Position numbers and translations under genes: made by a program
Notes under the pieces: generated by a model
Database searches by the model: none
Seen by the model: only the letters and a program-made list of their open reading frames with translations
What the model was told of the DNA's origin: nothing
Shown here: positions 1 to 9,498 of the stretch, one piece after another
Layout: each line of letters opens with the position of its first letter
Position numbering within the stretch: the first letter of the stretch is position 1
DNA from: Microbulbifer agarilyticus
Lineage (GTDB): Bacteria; Pseudomonadota; Gammaproteobacteria; Pseudomonadales; Cellvibrionaceae
Direction: 5' to 3'
Length of the DNA: 64,000 bases
Assembly (NCBI RefSeq): GCF_001999945.1
Contig: NZ_CP019650.1
Location: forward strand, 744,001 to 808,000

Positions 1-263
1 CTGGCACGGGTTTTAATGGCCCGGGCCACAAATTCGGAGGGGCGCTCTTCTGCGGCAACAATATCTTTGCTCGCAGACAGATAACCATGGATAAACGCGC
101 GGCAGCTGGTCGCGTGCGCGCTTTCCTGATCGGCTTTGTAGGCCTTACATGCTTCTATCAGCTTCGTTGCCGTTAGAGATTCAGCTAGTACATCGTTTGT
201 CAGGCCAATTGTCAATGCGACAACGACCATCGGGACAATTACTGTGCGCTGTTTACGCTTCAT
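1..263 (-). CDS. Rap1a/Tai-like small secreted protein, 3' end cut by window edge
   Basis: The minus strand reads ATG at 263-261 and stays open to base 1, so the C-terminus lies outside the window. A good ribosome site (AGGTGA) sits just before the ATG. The first ~23 residues form a signal peptide: basic start, hydrophobic core, Val-Leu-Ala-Glu cleavage region. The mature part carries two cysteines in the pattern LIEACKAY ... CRAFIHGYL. This is the spacing seen in the Rap1a/Tai immunity-protein family, small periplasmic proteins first known as type VI secretion immunity factors but widespread as housekeeping-like paralogues. No effector gene is visible beside it, so an immunity role is not implied. 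The family call rests on about 88 residues. Confidence 0.6.
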   Translation of the reverse strand, partial: MKRKQRTVIVPMVVVALTIGLTNDVLAESLTATKLIEACKAYKADQESAHATSCRAFIHGYLSASKDIVAAEERPSEFVARAIKTRA

Positions 264-763
264 ACTCGTCACCTTTTATTCTTATCTATATGCGCAGGTC
301 TGTGCTGGTGAGGGCTCCGGTCCTTCTTGTTCTTTCACTTGTTCACTAAGGAGCGCTCTAGCTTACCTGCGGCGGCTACTAAATCTTGCAGAGTTTTTGA
401 CTCTCGTCAAATGTGCACAAGTGTCAAAAGGGTTGATGTTTTTGGTTGTCGCTTACGGTTTTCGTGTTTTGGAGCCCGGCTTTATTGCTCAGGAGTGCGG
501 TCAGTGTGCAATGTTTCACAAGTTTTAAGTGAAAATCATCCACGCGCACTACCGCCAGTCGAGGGCGAGCGCTGGGGTGTTTGAGAGGGTAGATGGTGCA
601 ATCTAGAGGGGGCTGGCCGCGAACCGGTAGAGAGGATCGGTCACGGCACATCGTACGGGAGTTGGCGCCTCCAGCCTCTTTTGGTCAGGCCGCCCCCGGT
701 CTGTTGAATCGAGTCGACGACCGGGGGGCGACTAAGAGGACTGTAAGAAGATTAGTAAGAGGC
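264..763. other. gene-free stretch with one strong GC hairpin
   Basis: No convincing gene was found here; the short open frames overlap each other in several frames and lack ribosome sites. The one structure is a 9-bp perfect inverted repeat, CCCCCGGTC at 693-701 and GACCGGGGG at 719-727. It lies about 35 bases beyond the ispA stop in the ispA reading direction. It has no T-run on either strand, so it is at best an atypical terminator or a 3'-end stabilising hairpin. dxs, often next to ispA, is not here. Confidence 0.6.
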
Positions 764-1702
764 TCAGTAGTCTCTATTGACGATGTAATCCGCCAGTTGT
801 TGCAGAACACTGAAATTTAGGCTGCCTGCCTGAGGAGAGAGTTCCTGCAAAGCCTGATGGGCTTCCCTATGCAACTCTTTCGCCTTTGCCTTGGCGCCTT
901 CCAGTCCCAGCAGGGAAACATAAGTGGGTTTGTTGCGGGCCGCATCGGCACCCTGGGTTTTCCCCAGCGTCTCGGTGTTCGCGGTCACATCCAGAATGTC
1001 ATCCTGCACCTGAAATGCCAGGCCAATGGCTTCGGCATAGCGGGTGATCGCCATCAGTTGCGCCTCGTCGGCACCGCCGATCAAGGCACCGATGCGGGCA
1101 CTGGCAATGATCAGAGCACCGGTCTTAAGGCGGTGCATATGCTTGAGCTGCTCCAGTGTCAGCGATTGGTCCACCGCGGCGAGGTCGATGGCCTGGCCGG
1201 CCACCATGCCACGGGCACCGGAGGCCTGGGCCAGCTCGGCAATCAGTTGCACTTTGAGACCCGCCGCCAGCGGGGCAGCGGCGAGCAACTCGAAAGCCTG
1301 GCACTGCAGGGCATCACCGGCGAGGATCGCGGTGGCCTCGTCAAACTGAATATGGCAGGTCGGGCGGCCGCGGCGCAAGGCGTCGTCGTCCATCGCCGGC
1401 AGATCGTCGTGGACCAGGGAGTAGGCGTGTATGCATTCCAGTGCTGCAGCGGCGGCATGGCAGTTAGCTGCACAGGCCTCACCGCCGAGGGCGAGTGCCG
1501 AGGCATAAACCAGCGCAGGGCGCAGGCGCTTACCGGGGCCCAGGGCCGCGTATTGCATGGCGGCGAACAGGGCTTCGGCCCTGCTCTCATCGGCCAGAGC
1601 GGTCTTCAGGGTCTGTTCGACCTGGAGGCTTGAGGACTGCAGGAAGGCTTTCAGTTTGGCGGGCATCGGCGCCGGAGTGGAAATGGGGGCAGGGCTACTC
1701 AC
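764..1702 (-). CDS. ispA: (2E,6E)-farnesyl diphosphate synthase (polyprenyl synthetase)
   Basis: Condenses isopentenyl diphosphate with dimethylallyl/geranyl diphosphate to give farnesyl diphosphate, precursor of undecaprenyl carriers and ubiquinone side chains; cytoplasmic. Both aspartate-rich metal sites are present: LVHDDLPAMDDD followed by RRGRPTCH, and FQVQDDILD near residue 230. Length (312 residues) suits bacterial IspA. The frame opens with GTG at 1702; an ATG at 1666 (MPAKLKAFL) is an alternative that removes a Pro/Ser-rich 12-residue leader. The gene lies 12 bases behind xseB, the usual xseB-ispA pairing. The family call is firm; the exact start is not. Confidence 0.95.
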   Translation of the reverse strand: MSSPAPISTPAPMPAKLKAFLQSSSLQVEQTLKTALADESRAEALFAAMQYAALGPGKRLRPALVYASALALGGEACAANCHAAAAALECIHAYSLVHDDLPAMDDDALRRGRPTCHIQFDEATAILAGDALQCQAFELLAAAPLAAGLKVQLIAELAQASGARGMVAGQAIDLAAVDQSLTLEQLKHMHRLKTGALIIASARIGALIGGADEAQLMAITRYAEAIGLAFQVQDDILDVTANTETLGKTQGADAARNKPTYVSLLGLEGAKAKAKELHREAHQALQELSPQAGSLNFSVLQQLADYIVNRDY

Positions 1703-1714
1703 TTACTTGCTCAC

Positions 1715-1972
1715 TTATTCCGGCTCTCCGGGGCGTTGGTCAGCGGCATCAAACGGCAGTTCCTGTACCTGGCCGTTCTCTTCCATCAGTATTTTGACCT
1801 TCTGTTCGGCGCTGGCCAGCTTTTGCTGGCATTCGCGGGTGAGCTTCACCCCGCGTTCAAAATCCGCCAGGGCCTCGTCCAGTGGCAAATCGCCGCTTTC
1901 CAGGCGCTCCACCAGCTGTTCCAGTTCTTCCAGTGCACTCTCGAAAGTAGCGGCTTTCTTTTTTGCGGCCAT
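1715..1972 (-). CDS. xseB: exodeoxyribonuclease VII small subunit
   Basis: Small subunit of exonuclease VII, which degrades single-stranded DNA with XseA. The 85-residue product begins [12 protein letters not shown] and shows the family core: [26 protein letters not shown] as a helical heptad pattern, followed by a charged helix. The frame could open at 2008, but the homologous N-terminus starts at the ATG at 1972, so that start was chosen. It is followed closely by ispA in the same direction. The catalytic large subunit gene is not in the window. Confidence 0.93.
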   Translation of the reverse strand: MAAKKKAATFESALEELEQLVERLESGDLPLDEALADFERGVKLTRECQQKLASAEQKVKILMEENGQVQELPFDAADQRPGEPE

Positions 1973-2131
1973 GGCGAATTCTCTGATAGGACTTGCAAGT
2001 GCGGGCAACCTTAGCGGCTCGTGATAACGCGGTCAACGCCACACCCCCTGCGACAATATGGCGCAGTTGCGCACAGGGGATTTCCGATAGCATTCCCTTA
2101 TTCAAATATACCGCTACACAAGGAAATCACC

Positions 2132-4261
2132 GTGCGCGCCCCTGCTGCTTTTTTAGCCTGCCCTCTGGCCCTGGCCGTAAACTTCTCACCATTGTTGACC
2201 CCATCTGCACAGGCGGAAATGGGCGCTCTGGCAGACGGTGCACTGGAACAGGTGGTAGTCACCGCGACGCGGGAAGCCAAGGCGCGCTCGGAGCTGGCGG
2301 AGTCTGTGGGTGTGGTGACCGAGGAGCAGCTGGAGCACATCGCACCCGCGCATCCCGCCGATGCCCTGAATCGGGTGGCCGGGGTGCATGTGAATAACCT
2401 GGGTGGGGAGGGGCACATGACCTCGATTCGCCAACCCATCTCCACCGCCGGGGTCTATCTGTTTCTCGAAGATGGTATTCCCACCCGTCCTACCGGCTTT
2501 TTCAACCACAACGGCCTGTATGAGATCAATGTGCCGCAAAGTGCACAGCTGGAAGTCACCAAGGGGCCGGCTTCGGCACTGTATGGCAGCGATGCCATCG
2601 GTGGGGTAATCAATGCGGTTACCAAGGCCGCGCCCGAAGAAGCCGAGATTTCCCTCAATGGCGAGCTGGGCGCTGACGGTTGGCAGCGGGCGTTGATTTC
2701 TGGTGGTAATAAAGTTGGTGAAAGCAGCGCGTTTCGCCTGGACTTGAACAGCACCGCCAGCGATGGCTTCCGCGAGGAGGCGGACTACACCCGTACTTCC
2801 ATGAGCGGTCGGCTCGACAGCAAATCCGCCGAGGGCTGGGATAGCAAGACGGTGCTGTCCTATTCCACCATCGACCAGAGCGGCGTATCCGGTCTAGAAG
2901 AAGCCGATTACCGCAACGATGTAGAGAAGAACCGCTACCACGGCGATATCGGTTACCGCGAGGTGGAGGCCCTGCGCCTTTCTTCCGAGCTGGCGTACAC
3001 CCCGGATGAATACAGCTTGGTGACGGTAACTCCCTTCTATCGTCACAACAGCACAGTAATGATGCCCAGCTGGATGGTGACCTACGATCCAAATATCCGC
3101 GACACCGAGTTCAGTTCCTACGGCCTGCTGCTCAAGTATCGCCGCGACTTTGATCGCGGTGAGGTTATTGTGGGGATGGATGCGGATTACACACCATCCG
3201 AATACCGCGAAGAGCGCATCACGGTAACCCGTGAGGGCGATATCTACAGCGACTATGCCCGCACCGACGAGTTCACCTACAACTTTGCTGCAGAGCAGAC
3301 TTCCGTTTCTCCCTATGTGCACGCGGAGTATGCGCCCACAGAGCAATTGAGGTTGTCTGCGGGACTGCGCTATGACGTATTTGATGTGGAGTATGAGGAT
3401 CGGCTGGATACCCCCAACGAGGATCCTTCGCACTTTCGCCCGGCATCGCAGGGTCGCGACTACGACAACCTGAGCCCAAAACTGGGGGCCGTGTACAAGT
3501 TGAGCGACAATCATCAGCTCTACGCCAGCTATCGCCACGCCTTCCGCGCGCCCACGGTGGGTACCCTGTTCCGTCCGGGCTCCTCAACCGGCACCACCGA
3601 GCTAGAGCCGGTGACCAGTGTCAGCCAGGAAATTGGTCTGCGCGGTGTTGTTGCCGAGGCCGTGAACTATGAGCTGGCGGTTTACGACATGACCACTGAA
3701 AACGATATTGTCAGTTATATCGAGGGTGACACGCGCAAGACCACCAACGCGGGGGAAACCAGTCACAAGGGTGTGGAGCTGAGTGTACAGGCCCCCCTCG
3801 GTGAGGAGTGGCAGCTGGCCCTGTCTTACGCCGCCATGCAGCAGGAATACAAGGATTACTCCTACGTATTCAGCCAGTTCAGTTTCGCCTGCTTCTGCAT
3901 GGTCAGTGAAAACCTGAATTTTGCCGGCAACGACATCGGCAAGGCACCGCGTACTCTGGGCAACCTTGCGCTGGCCTATACCCCGACGTGGCTGAGTGGC
4001 CTGCGAGTAGAGCTGGAGTGGTCCCACACCGGCGGTTATTACACCGATGAAACCAACACACAGGAGTACGCAGGTCACGACCTGTTGAACCTCCGCGCTA
4101 CCCACGATTTCAGCAATGACCTATCTGTGTACGCGCGCCTGTCCAATGTCACCGATGAACGCTACTCCACCTACACCTCCAACCAGGTAGGCGATTCGGA
4201 CCTGAGCTATCGCCCGGGCCTGCCGCGCTCCATGTTTGCCGGTGTGCGATATCGCTTCTGA
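2132..4261 (+). CDS. TonB-dependent outer-membrane receptor (metal or siderophore uptake)
   Basis: A 709-residue receptor with an N-terminal plug and C-terminal 22-strand barrel, expected to import a metal chelate using TonB energy. GTG at 2132 is chosen because AAGGA precedes it and it gives a clean signal peptide ending Ala-Gln-Ala/Glu; the open frame to 2021 would spoil the signal. A TonB-box-like stretch (EQVVVTATREAK) follows the signal. Plug hallmarks include ALYGSDAIGGVINAVTK, and the protein ends in the barrel motif FAGVRYRF. An extracellular-loop segment contains the rare cluster FACFCM. It is followed by a PepSY membrane protein and a redox-type two-component pair, all same strand. 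The substrate cannot be read from sequence; iron or copper are possibilities. Confidence 0.9.
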   Translation: MRAPAAFLACPLALAVNFSPLLTPSAQAEMGALADGALEQVVVTATREAKARSELAESVGVVTEEQLEHIAPAHPADALNRVAGVHVNNLGGEGHMTSIRQPISTAGVYLFLEDGIPTRPTGFFNHNGLYEINVPQSAQLEVTKGPASALYGSDAIGGVINAVTKAAPEEAEISLNGELGADGWQRALISGGNKVGESSAFRLDLNSTASDGFREEADYTRTSMSGRLDSKSAEGWDSKTVLSYSTIDQSGVSGLEEADYRNDVEKNRYHGDIGYREVEALRLSSELAYTPDEYSLVTVTPFYRHNSTVMMPSWMVTYDPNIRDTEFSSYGLLLKYRRDFDRGEVIVGMDADYTPSEYREERITVTREGDIYSDYARTDEFTYNFAAEQTSVSPYVHAEYAPTEQLRLSAGLRYDVFDVEYEDRLDTPNEDPSHFRPASQGRDYDNLSPKLGAVYKLSDNHQLYASYRHAFRAPTVGTLFRPGSSTGTTELEPVTSVSQEIGLRGVVAEAVNYELAVYDMTTENDIVSYIEGDTRKTTNAGETSHKGVELSVQAPLGEEWQLALSYAAMQQEYKDYSYVFSQFSFACFCMVSENLNFAGNDIGKAPRTLGNLALAYTPTWLSGLRVELEWSHTGGYYTDETNTQEYAGHDLLNLRATHDFSNDLSVYARLSNVTDERYSTYTSNQVGDSDLSYRPGLPRSMFAGVRYRF

Positions 4262-4285
4262 CTTTTTCCGGAATAAGTGGAAAAC

Positions 4286-4324
4286 ATAGAAGCGCAATTA
4301 ATAGAAGCGTAATTAACAGAAGCT
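4286..4324 (+). repeat. 15-bp tandem repeat between receptor and PepSY gene
   Basis: Unit ATAGAAGCGCAATTA at 4286-4300 is repeated with one change at 4301-4315, followed by a partial third copy to 4324. It lies in the 107-base gap before the PepSY gene. Slippage there would change gap length but not any reading frame. Confidence 0.85.
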
Positions 4325-4368
4325 GTTCAGAAAAACTGATTTAAAAGAACCGACATAAAAGAACTGTT

Positions 4369-5907
4369 ATGAATCTGAAAAAGCAGTGGCTCGCCTGGCA
4401 CAACAAACTCGGTTGGTACGCGCTCGCCGGCATTCTGGTGTGGGCGCTCTCGGGCATTAGTCATCCGATGATGGCCTGGTTTGGCCCCAAGGCCGCCAAA
4501 TTTTTCCCGCCGTCGGTGAGCCTGCAGGCAGAAGACCTGGGCAATTTGCCGCAATTGCTCGCCGATGAATCCCGCGTGCAGGGCGCGCGGGTGGTGAAGG
4601 TGGTGCCCTCTCAGAATGGGCCGCTGCTGCAGGTTACCGAGAGCGAGACGGCACCGCGCAACTACTATGCCTTGAGTGACGGTCGTGAAATTGTGGGGGG
4701 TGACCTGGCGCAGGCCCGTTGGCTCGCCGGCTACTACAGTGGCCGTAGCGACGAGCAGATCGCCGACATGCAGCTACAGACCGAGTTCGACAACGCCTAT
4801 CCCTCGGTAAACCGCCTGCTGCCGGTGTACCGGATTGAATACGCCGGTGACGATGGCCTGACCCTGTTTGTGCACACCGAAACCGCAGCGCTTGCCTCGA
4901 TCACCAATAACAGCAAATCGTTTATGCAGGGCATTTTTCGCCAGCTGCATACCTTTGCGTGGTTGGATGGACTGGAGTACGGGCGGCTGGTACTGATTGG
5001 CCTGCTGATGCTGACCTTGTTTGCGTTCGCGGCCACCGGCATTGCCCTGGTATTCGCGTTGCGTCCGCCCAAGGGTAAGTCCCGCAAAATCAAAGATGGC
5101 AAGCGCCGCTACCATCGCTGGCTGGGTTATGCCCTCTGGCTACCGCTATTGGGCTGGTCTGCCAGTGGCTTCTACCACCTGTTACAGCAGTCCCTGGTTG
5201 AACAGGTGCAGGGCCTGCGTCTTGGTGAAGTGGGGGAGTTTCGCAACCTGAATGCAGACTTCAGCTGGGTCAGTCAGCTGGATGGCCGTGCCATCAACAG
5301 CCTTTCGTTGATCAGTGGCGCCGGTGACGAACCCCTGTATCGCGTTGGCTTTGCCCCGCAGAACTCGTCCGCCCCGGGAAGTCGCAACCAGCGTTTTGAC
5401 GGTCGACCCAGCGAGGCGGGTGCGCTGTTTGTGAATGCGCGCACCGGCGAGCCGCTGCAAACCTTTGCCGACCGTGAGCAGGCGCAATTACTGGCCGGGC
5501 GCATTGGTAATATTGAGCCACAGGACATCGCCGACATGCAGCTGGTGACTCGCTACGGCCCCGGTTATGACTTCCGCAATAAACGCCTGCCGGTGTGGCA
5601 GGTCACGGTGGCAGATGCAGACAAAACCACGCTGTTTGTGGACCCGGCCACCGGCGTGCTGGTGGACCAGTCCCGCGGTATTGACCGCGCCGAGCGCCTG
5701 TCATTTTCGCTGTTGCATAAATGGAGCCACCTGACCCCGCTCACCGGGCGTCAGGGTCGCGATCTGCTGATTGTATTTACCTTGCTGCTATTGCTGGTGA
5801 GCAGCGCCATCGGCGGGGTGATGCTGGCAAAACGCAAAAAGCGCGGGGCAAAAGCGCAGCTGCAGCCGGCTGCCGCTGGCTCTATCGGCGCGGTGGCGAC
5901 ACAATAG
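4369..5907 (+). CDS. PepSY-associated transmembrane protein
   Basis: A 512-residue inner-membrane protein of the PepSY_TM family. It starts with the typical amphipathic helix and first membrane segment (LAWHNKLGWYALAGILVW), has a second membrane region near residues 208-232 (LIGLLMLTLFAFAATGIALVF), a third around residues 245-265, and a final one near 465-490 before a basic tail. PepSY-like periplasmic stretches lie between. Members beside TonB receptors are thought to reduce or release the imported ferric chelate in the periplasm; FoxB/FiuB-type proteins are the best-studied relatives. The ribosome site is weak, which may mean dependence on upstream transcription. Function here is inferred from context. 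Confidence 0.85.
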   Translation: MNLKKQWLAWHNKLGWYALAGILVWALSGISHPMMAWFGPKAAKFFPPSVSLQAEDLGNLPQLLADESRVQGARVVKVVPSQNGPLLQVTESETAPRNYYALSDGREIVGGDLAQARWLAGYYSGRSDEQIADMQLQTEFDNAYPSVNRLLPVYRIEYAGDDGLTLFVHTETAALASITNNSKSFMQGIFRQLHTFAWLDGLEYGRLVLIGLLMLTLFAFAATGIALVFALRPPKGKSRKIKDGKRRYHRWLGYALWLPLLGWSASGFYHLLQQSLVEQVQGLRLGEVGEFRNLNADFSWVSQLDGRAINSLSLISGAGDEPLYRVGFAPQNSSAPGSRNQRFDGRPSEAGALFVNARTGEPLQTFADREQAQLLAGRIGNIEPQDIADMQLVTRYGPGYDFRNKRLPVWQVTVADADKTTLFVDPATGVLVDQSRGIDRAERLSFSLLHKWSHLTPLTGRQGRDLLIVFTLLLLLVSSAIGGVMLAKRKKRGAKAQLQPAAAGSIGAVATQ

Positions 5908-5930
5908 GCGTGTATGCCTAACCGAGCCCG

Positions 5931-7262
5931 TTGACCGTGTCATCTGTCGCACCTGTAGCCTCCGTAGTACCTCAGCCGCTGGGCGGGGATAAAACCATCA
6001 TCGTCAACCTGCGGCGCCTGACCGCGCTGCGGGCCATCGCCCTGAGCGCCTATATCGGCGTCAGCCTGTGGTTAGCGGATGCCCTGAGTGCCGGTGCGCT
6101 GGTGTTTGTCCTGCTGGGGGTGGTGACTACCCTGATCAGCGGCTGGCGCGCCCGCGGCAGTGTTGCGGTAGGGCGCCTGGAATTCTTCGGCCATTTGCTG
6201 ATGGACTGGCTGTGGCTGCCACCCCTGCTCGCCCTGAGCGGTGGGGCCTCCAATCCGTTCGTGATTTATCTGCTGGTTCCCCTCACCATCGCCGCGGCAA
6301 CCCAACCGCGATTTTTCGCCTGGCTGATGGCGGCGATCAGCATTGCCACCTACACCGCACTGATGGCGTTCTTCCCCGGTGTTGACGGCGGCCACAGTGC
6401 GCATATGGGGCATGGCGCGGGGCACGACATGGCCGCCAGCCAGAGCGGGGACTTCTATCGCCACCTCATCGGTATGTGGGCCACCTTCACCTTTTCCGCA
6501 GTACTGATCGCCGGCTTTGTAAACAGCATGGCCGAAGGCCTGCGCAGTCGCGACCGCCACCTGCACCGGTTGCGACAGGAGCAGGCGCGGCGGGACCAGG
6601 TGCTGTCCCTCGGCACCCTGGCCGCCGGTACCGCCCATGAGCTTGCCTCACCGCTACAGACCATTGGTTTATTAGTAGAAGAGTTGCAGGCGCAGCAGGA
6701 CCTGCCGGAGTTTGTCGAAGAGGACCTTGTGCTGCTGCAGCAACAGGTGAACCTGTGCAAGCAGGCGCTGGAGCAGCTCAAAAGCCGCGCGCGCGATCCG
6801 GCGGGTAACGAGGAATACCAGTCGGTGGCGGGTTTTATCGACCGCAGCCTGGAGCGCTGGCAGTTGTTGCGCCCGGAAGCGCGTTTCCAGCTGCAGCAGA
6901 GTGGCCCGCAATCAATGCACGCGCGCTTGCCACTGACTCTTGAACAGACGCTGATTAACGTATTGAACAATGCACTGGATGCTTCCCAGGCGAGCGGCTC
7001 ATCCGAGCCAGTCGCGCTCAAAGTAGCGTGGGGGCCGGAGCATTTACGTATTGAGGTAGCGGACAACGGTCAGGGTTTTGGCGCTGATGCCGAAGCGGAA
7101 AATGAACAGCAATCGGACGGCTTCGGGATCGGTTTGATTCTGAGTAAAACCACGCTGGCCCAACTTGGGGGCAGCCTGACACTTGCGGCCCGGCGCGATT
7201 GCCCGGGGACTGTGGCCACCATTGAACTGCCTCTTGAAAGTGACATGGCGGAGGTGTCGTGA
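5931..7262 (+). CDS. RegB/PrrB (RoxS)-type sensor histidine kinase
   Basis: A 443-residue sensor kinase. About six hydrophobic segments fill residues 25-200. A His-rich periplasmic-type loop (HSAHMGHGAGHDM) lies near residues 150-162. The dimerisation/phosphorylation helix shows GTAAGTAHELASPLQTIGLL, matching the H-box of the RegB family, with the ATP-binding N box (LNNALDAS) and G boxes (DNGQGFG, DGFGIGLILS) after it. The start is uncertain: TTG at 5931 or GTG at 5937. The stop overlaps the next gene's GTG by four bases, so the pair is translationally coupled. RegB/RoxS kinases sense respiratory redox state; the redox-active cysteine of classical RegB was not located. The His-rich loop might instead bind a metal such as copper. 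Confidence 0.9.
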   Translation: MTVSSVAPVASVVPQPLGGDKTIIVNLRRLTALRAIALSAYIGVSLWLADALSAGALVFVLLGVVTTLISGWRARGSVAVGRLEFFGHLLMDWLWLPPLLALSGGASNPFVIYLLVPLTIAAATQPRFFAWLMAAISIATYTALMAFFPGVDGGHSAHMGHGAGHDMAASQSGDFYRHLIGMWATFTFSAVLIAGFVNSMAEGLRSRDRHLHRLRQEQARRDQVLSLGTLAAGTAHELASPLQTIGLLVEELQAQQDLPEFVEEDLVLLQQQVNLCKQALEQLKSRARDPAGNEEYQSVAGFIDRSLERWQLLRPEARFQLQQSGPQSMHARLPLTLEQTLINVLNNALDASQASGSSEPVALKVAWGPEHLRIEVADNGQGFGADAEAENEQQSDGFGIGLILSKTTLAQLGGSLTLAARRDCPGTVATIELPLESDMAEVS

Positions 7263-7813
7263 GTAGCTCCCGGTTGCGCCTGCTAATCGTCGACGATGAG
7301 ACCGGTACCCGCAATATGCTGGAGCGGGCCATGTCCCGGCGTGGCTTTGACACGCGCGTGGCAGAGTCCGTTGATGAGGCGTTAGGGCTTATTGCACGGG
7401 AACGGTTTGATTGCGCGCTGCTGGATTTGAAAATTCATCACGACAGTGGTTTGGAATTGATTGCGCCGCTGCGCGCAGAGAACCCTCGCGCGCGCATTAT
7501 TCTCCTTACCGGTTACTCGAGTATTCCCACCGCAGTCGCCGCGATCAAGCTGGGCGCCGACGACTACCTGTGCAAACCGGCCGGAGGCGAACAGCTGGTG
7601 GCTGCGCTCACCGGTGAACAAGCCAACTCCAGCGATGCTACCGAATTACCAGAGATCTCCAGCGCCCCACCATCGGTGAACCGTTTGGCATGGGAGCATA
7701 TTCAGCGCGTGCTGGCGGAGAATGATGGCAATATCTCGGCCACGGCGCGGGCACTGGGAATGCACCGGCGCACGTTGCAGAGAAAGCTGCAGAAGCGGCC
7801 CAAGGGCCAGTGA
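7259..7813 (+). CDS. RegA/PrrA (RoxR)-type response regulator
   Basis: A 184-residue two-domain regulator. The receiver has the acidic pair (LLIVDDETGTRNML), phosphoacceptor Asp in CALLDLKIHHDSG, and the conserved Lys in LCKPAGG. The C-terminus (AWEHIQRVLAENDGNIS through MHRRTLQRKLQKR) is the short Fis-type helix-turn-helix that defines the RegA/PrrA/ActR group. It starts at GTG 7259, overlapping the kinase stop in GTGA. Regulators of this group control respiration, terminal oxidases and redox-linked genes. The gene position behind the receptor and PepSY protein suggests that this module is a target, which is inference. Confidence 0.93.
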   Translation: MSSSRLRLLIVDDETGTRNMLERAMSRRGFDTRVAESVDEALGLIARERFDCALLDLKIHHDSGLELIAPLRAENPRARIILLTGYSSIPTAVAAIKLGADDYLCKPAGGEQLVAALTGEQANSSDATELPEISSAPPSVNRLAWEHIQRVLAENDGNISATARALGMHRRTLQRKLQKRPKGQ

Positions 7814-7832
7814 TCCCGTAAGCAGCCAAGAC

Positions 7833-9359
7833 TCACGGCAACATTTTCTCCAGTTGCCCGCTTCCCTGAATTTCCCGCTCCATCAAATAATGTGCAAGCG
7901 CGCGTTTCTGGCCGTTGCTGAATCCGTAATTCGGCATCGGTGGCGTTGGCGTGTCGAAGTAATCGGCCAGTTGTTTCAGTGTGTAGCGGCGGCTCAGGCC
8001 TTTCAGGGGCAGCTGCTGGTGACAGCGCATACAGTCGCGGCGGACAAAAATCTGCTCTCCCTGACGGGCGGCATCGCCATCGATGGCGAGGGGTTTTTTC
8101 GGGGCGCTGATCGGTGGGCGTTTACTGGTCACCGTGCTGGCAGCACCTCGATCCGCCACACCCGCCTTTACCCGATATACCGCGCCCGCGTAATCGTCGG
8201 AGACATAAATGGTCCCGCGTGCATCCTCGGCAATATCCACTGGGCGACCGTAAACCGTTTCGCGGTCTTCAGAAAGAAAGCCCCACAGAAAGTCCTCAGC
8301 GCGAATGCGACCGCTGGCATTCCAGTGCAGGGCCACCACCTTATAGCCGTCTTTTACATCGCGGTTCCACGATCCGTGCAGCGCAACCAATGCCGCCCCC
8401 CGGTACGTACGAGGCTGCTCGGGACTGGTTAAAAAGCGCATGCCAAGGGGGGCATTGTGCGCGGGGAATTCGAATACCGGGGGGATCGAGTCGCGAATAA
8501 TCTGCTGCAGTGCGGCGTCGCCATTTACGCCAAAGTCCGGGTCGGGAACACGATCGCCGTTGGCGAAAGGCCAGCCGTAAAAGCCATCTTGCTGTATCCG
8601 ATTCAATTCGCAGGGGGGGAAGTCGTTGCCGAGCCAGTCGCGCCCGTTGTCGGTGGCATACATTGCGCCGTCTTTTGGCGACCAGTCGAAGCCGACGCTG
8701 TTGCGCAGGCCGGTGGCGTATACATGGAAATTGCTGCCGTCCGGGCGGAAACGCATGATCGTTGCGCGTTGCGGGTCTTCCTCTATACACACATTGCAGG
8801 TTGAACCGCTCGATAGGTACATCCAGCCATCCGGGCCCATGCCTATGGTCTTGGTCCAGTGATTGCCGGTGTCGCCGAGCCCGGTGATCACGCGTTGGTA
8901 GCTGCCGGCAATACGTCCATCGGAGTGATCAAATGGCACGCGCCCCACAGCATCGCTCTCGGCGATGTATAACCAGTCTTCAAATAGCGTCAATCCGTGT
9001 GGGCGCTTTAGCTGGTCGATGAGGACGCGCTGGCCATCGGACTCGCCGTCGCCGTTGCGGTCCGCGAGCAGCAGGCTGACTTGGCCAAGCTTCGGCTGCG
9101 AAACCAGTAGATCGCCATTGCGCGTAACCGCCATAAAGCGCGCATTGGGCACATCGTCGTTGAATAGCGTTACTTGGAAACCGCCGGCAACTTTAATTTG
9201 GTGCTGCACGGTTTTTTCGTCGGTGCTGACACCAAACATTTGCCCCCAGGGCACATTAACACCGGGTACCAGACCGAATGCCAGGGCAACGATCAGCGCT
9301 AGAATTGAAATTACGCCAGTTGCGGCGAGCAGAGAAAAAACTAGCGCCTTTTTCGACAT
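7833..9359 (-). CDS. PQQ-type sugar dehydrogenase-like protein with C-terminal cytochrome c domain
   Basis: A 508-residue exported protein. ATG at 9359 has GGGGGA just upstream and gives a single N-terminal membrane/signal helix; the longer frame to 9449 has none of this. Residues ~60-420 form a glucose/sorbosone dehydrogenase-type beta propeller (RPHGLTLFEDWLYIAES, YATGLRNSVGFDW, LHGSWNRD). The last ~85 residues are a small cytochrome c with the single haem site RRDCMRCHQQ. Relatives oxidise aldoses or related compounds in the periplasm and pass electrons through the haem. It stands alone, convergent with the regulator. No PQQ biosynthesis gene is in the window. The substrate is unknown. Confidence 0.85.
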   Translation of the reverse strand: MSKKALVFSLLAATGVISILALIVALAFGLVPGVNVPWGQMFGVSTDEKTVQHQIKVAGGFQVTLFNDDVPNARFMAVTRNGDLLVSQPKLGQVSLLLADRNGDGESDGQRVLIDQLKRPHGLTLFEDWLYIAESDAVGRVPFDHSDGRIAGSYQRVITGLGDTGNHWTKTIGMGPDGWMYLSSGSTCNVCIEEDPQRATIMRFRPDGSNFHVYATGLRNSVGFDWSPKDGAMYATDNGRDWLGNDFPPCELNRIQQDGFYGWPFANGDRVPDPDFGVNGDAALQQIIRDSIPPVFEFPAHNAPLGMRFLTSPEQPRTYRGAALVALHGSWNRDVKDGYKVVALHWNASGRIRAEDFLWGFLSEDRETVYGRPVDIAEDARGTIYVSDDYAGAVYRVKAGVADRGAASTVTSKRPPISAPKKPLAIDGDAARQGEQIFVRRDCMRCHQQLPLKGLSRRYTLKQLADYFDTPTPPMPNYGFSNGQKRALAHYLMEREIQGSGQLEKMLP

Positions 9360-9498
9360 ATGTCCCCCATCGTCCTTGATCTCGTAACAAAAGTAACTAT
9401 AGTAAGCCGCTGAATGTCGCACAGGAGTACCAGTTGCGATACGCGCCAAGCCTTTCCAAGCAGCCTGTTCAGGTTAAATGTGACGTACGTCACGTGCG

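Noticed and set aside
742..760. TGTAAG-like sequence near the ispA end as a second GacA box
   Set aside because: The second half reads AGTAAG rather than CTTACA, and no GGA-rich RNA follows.
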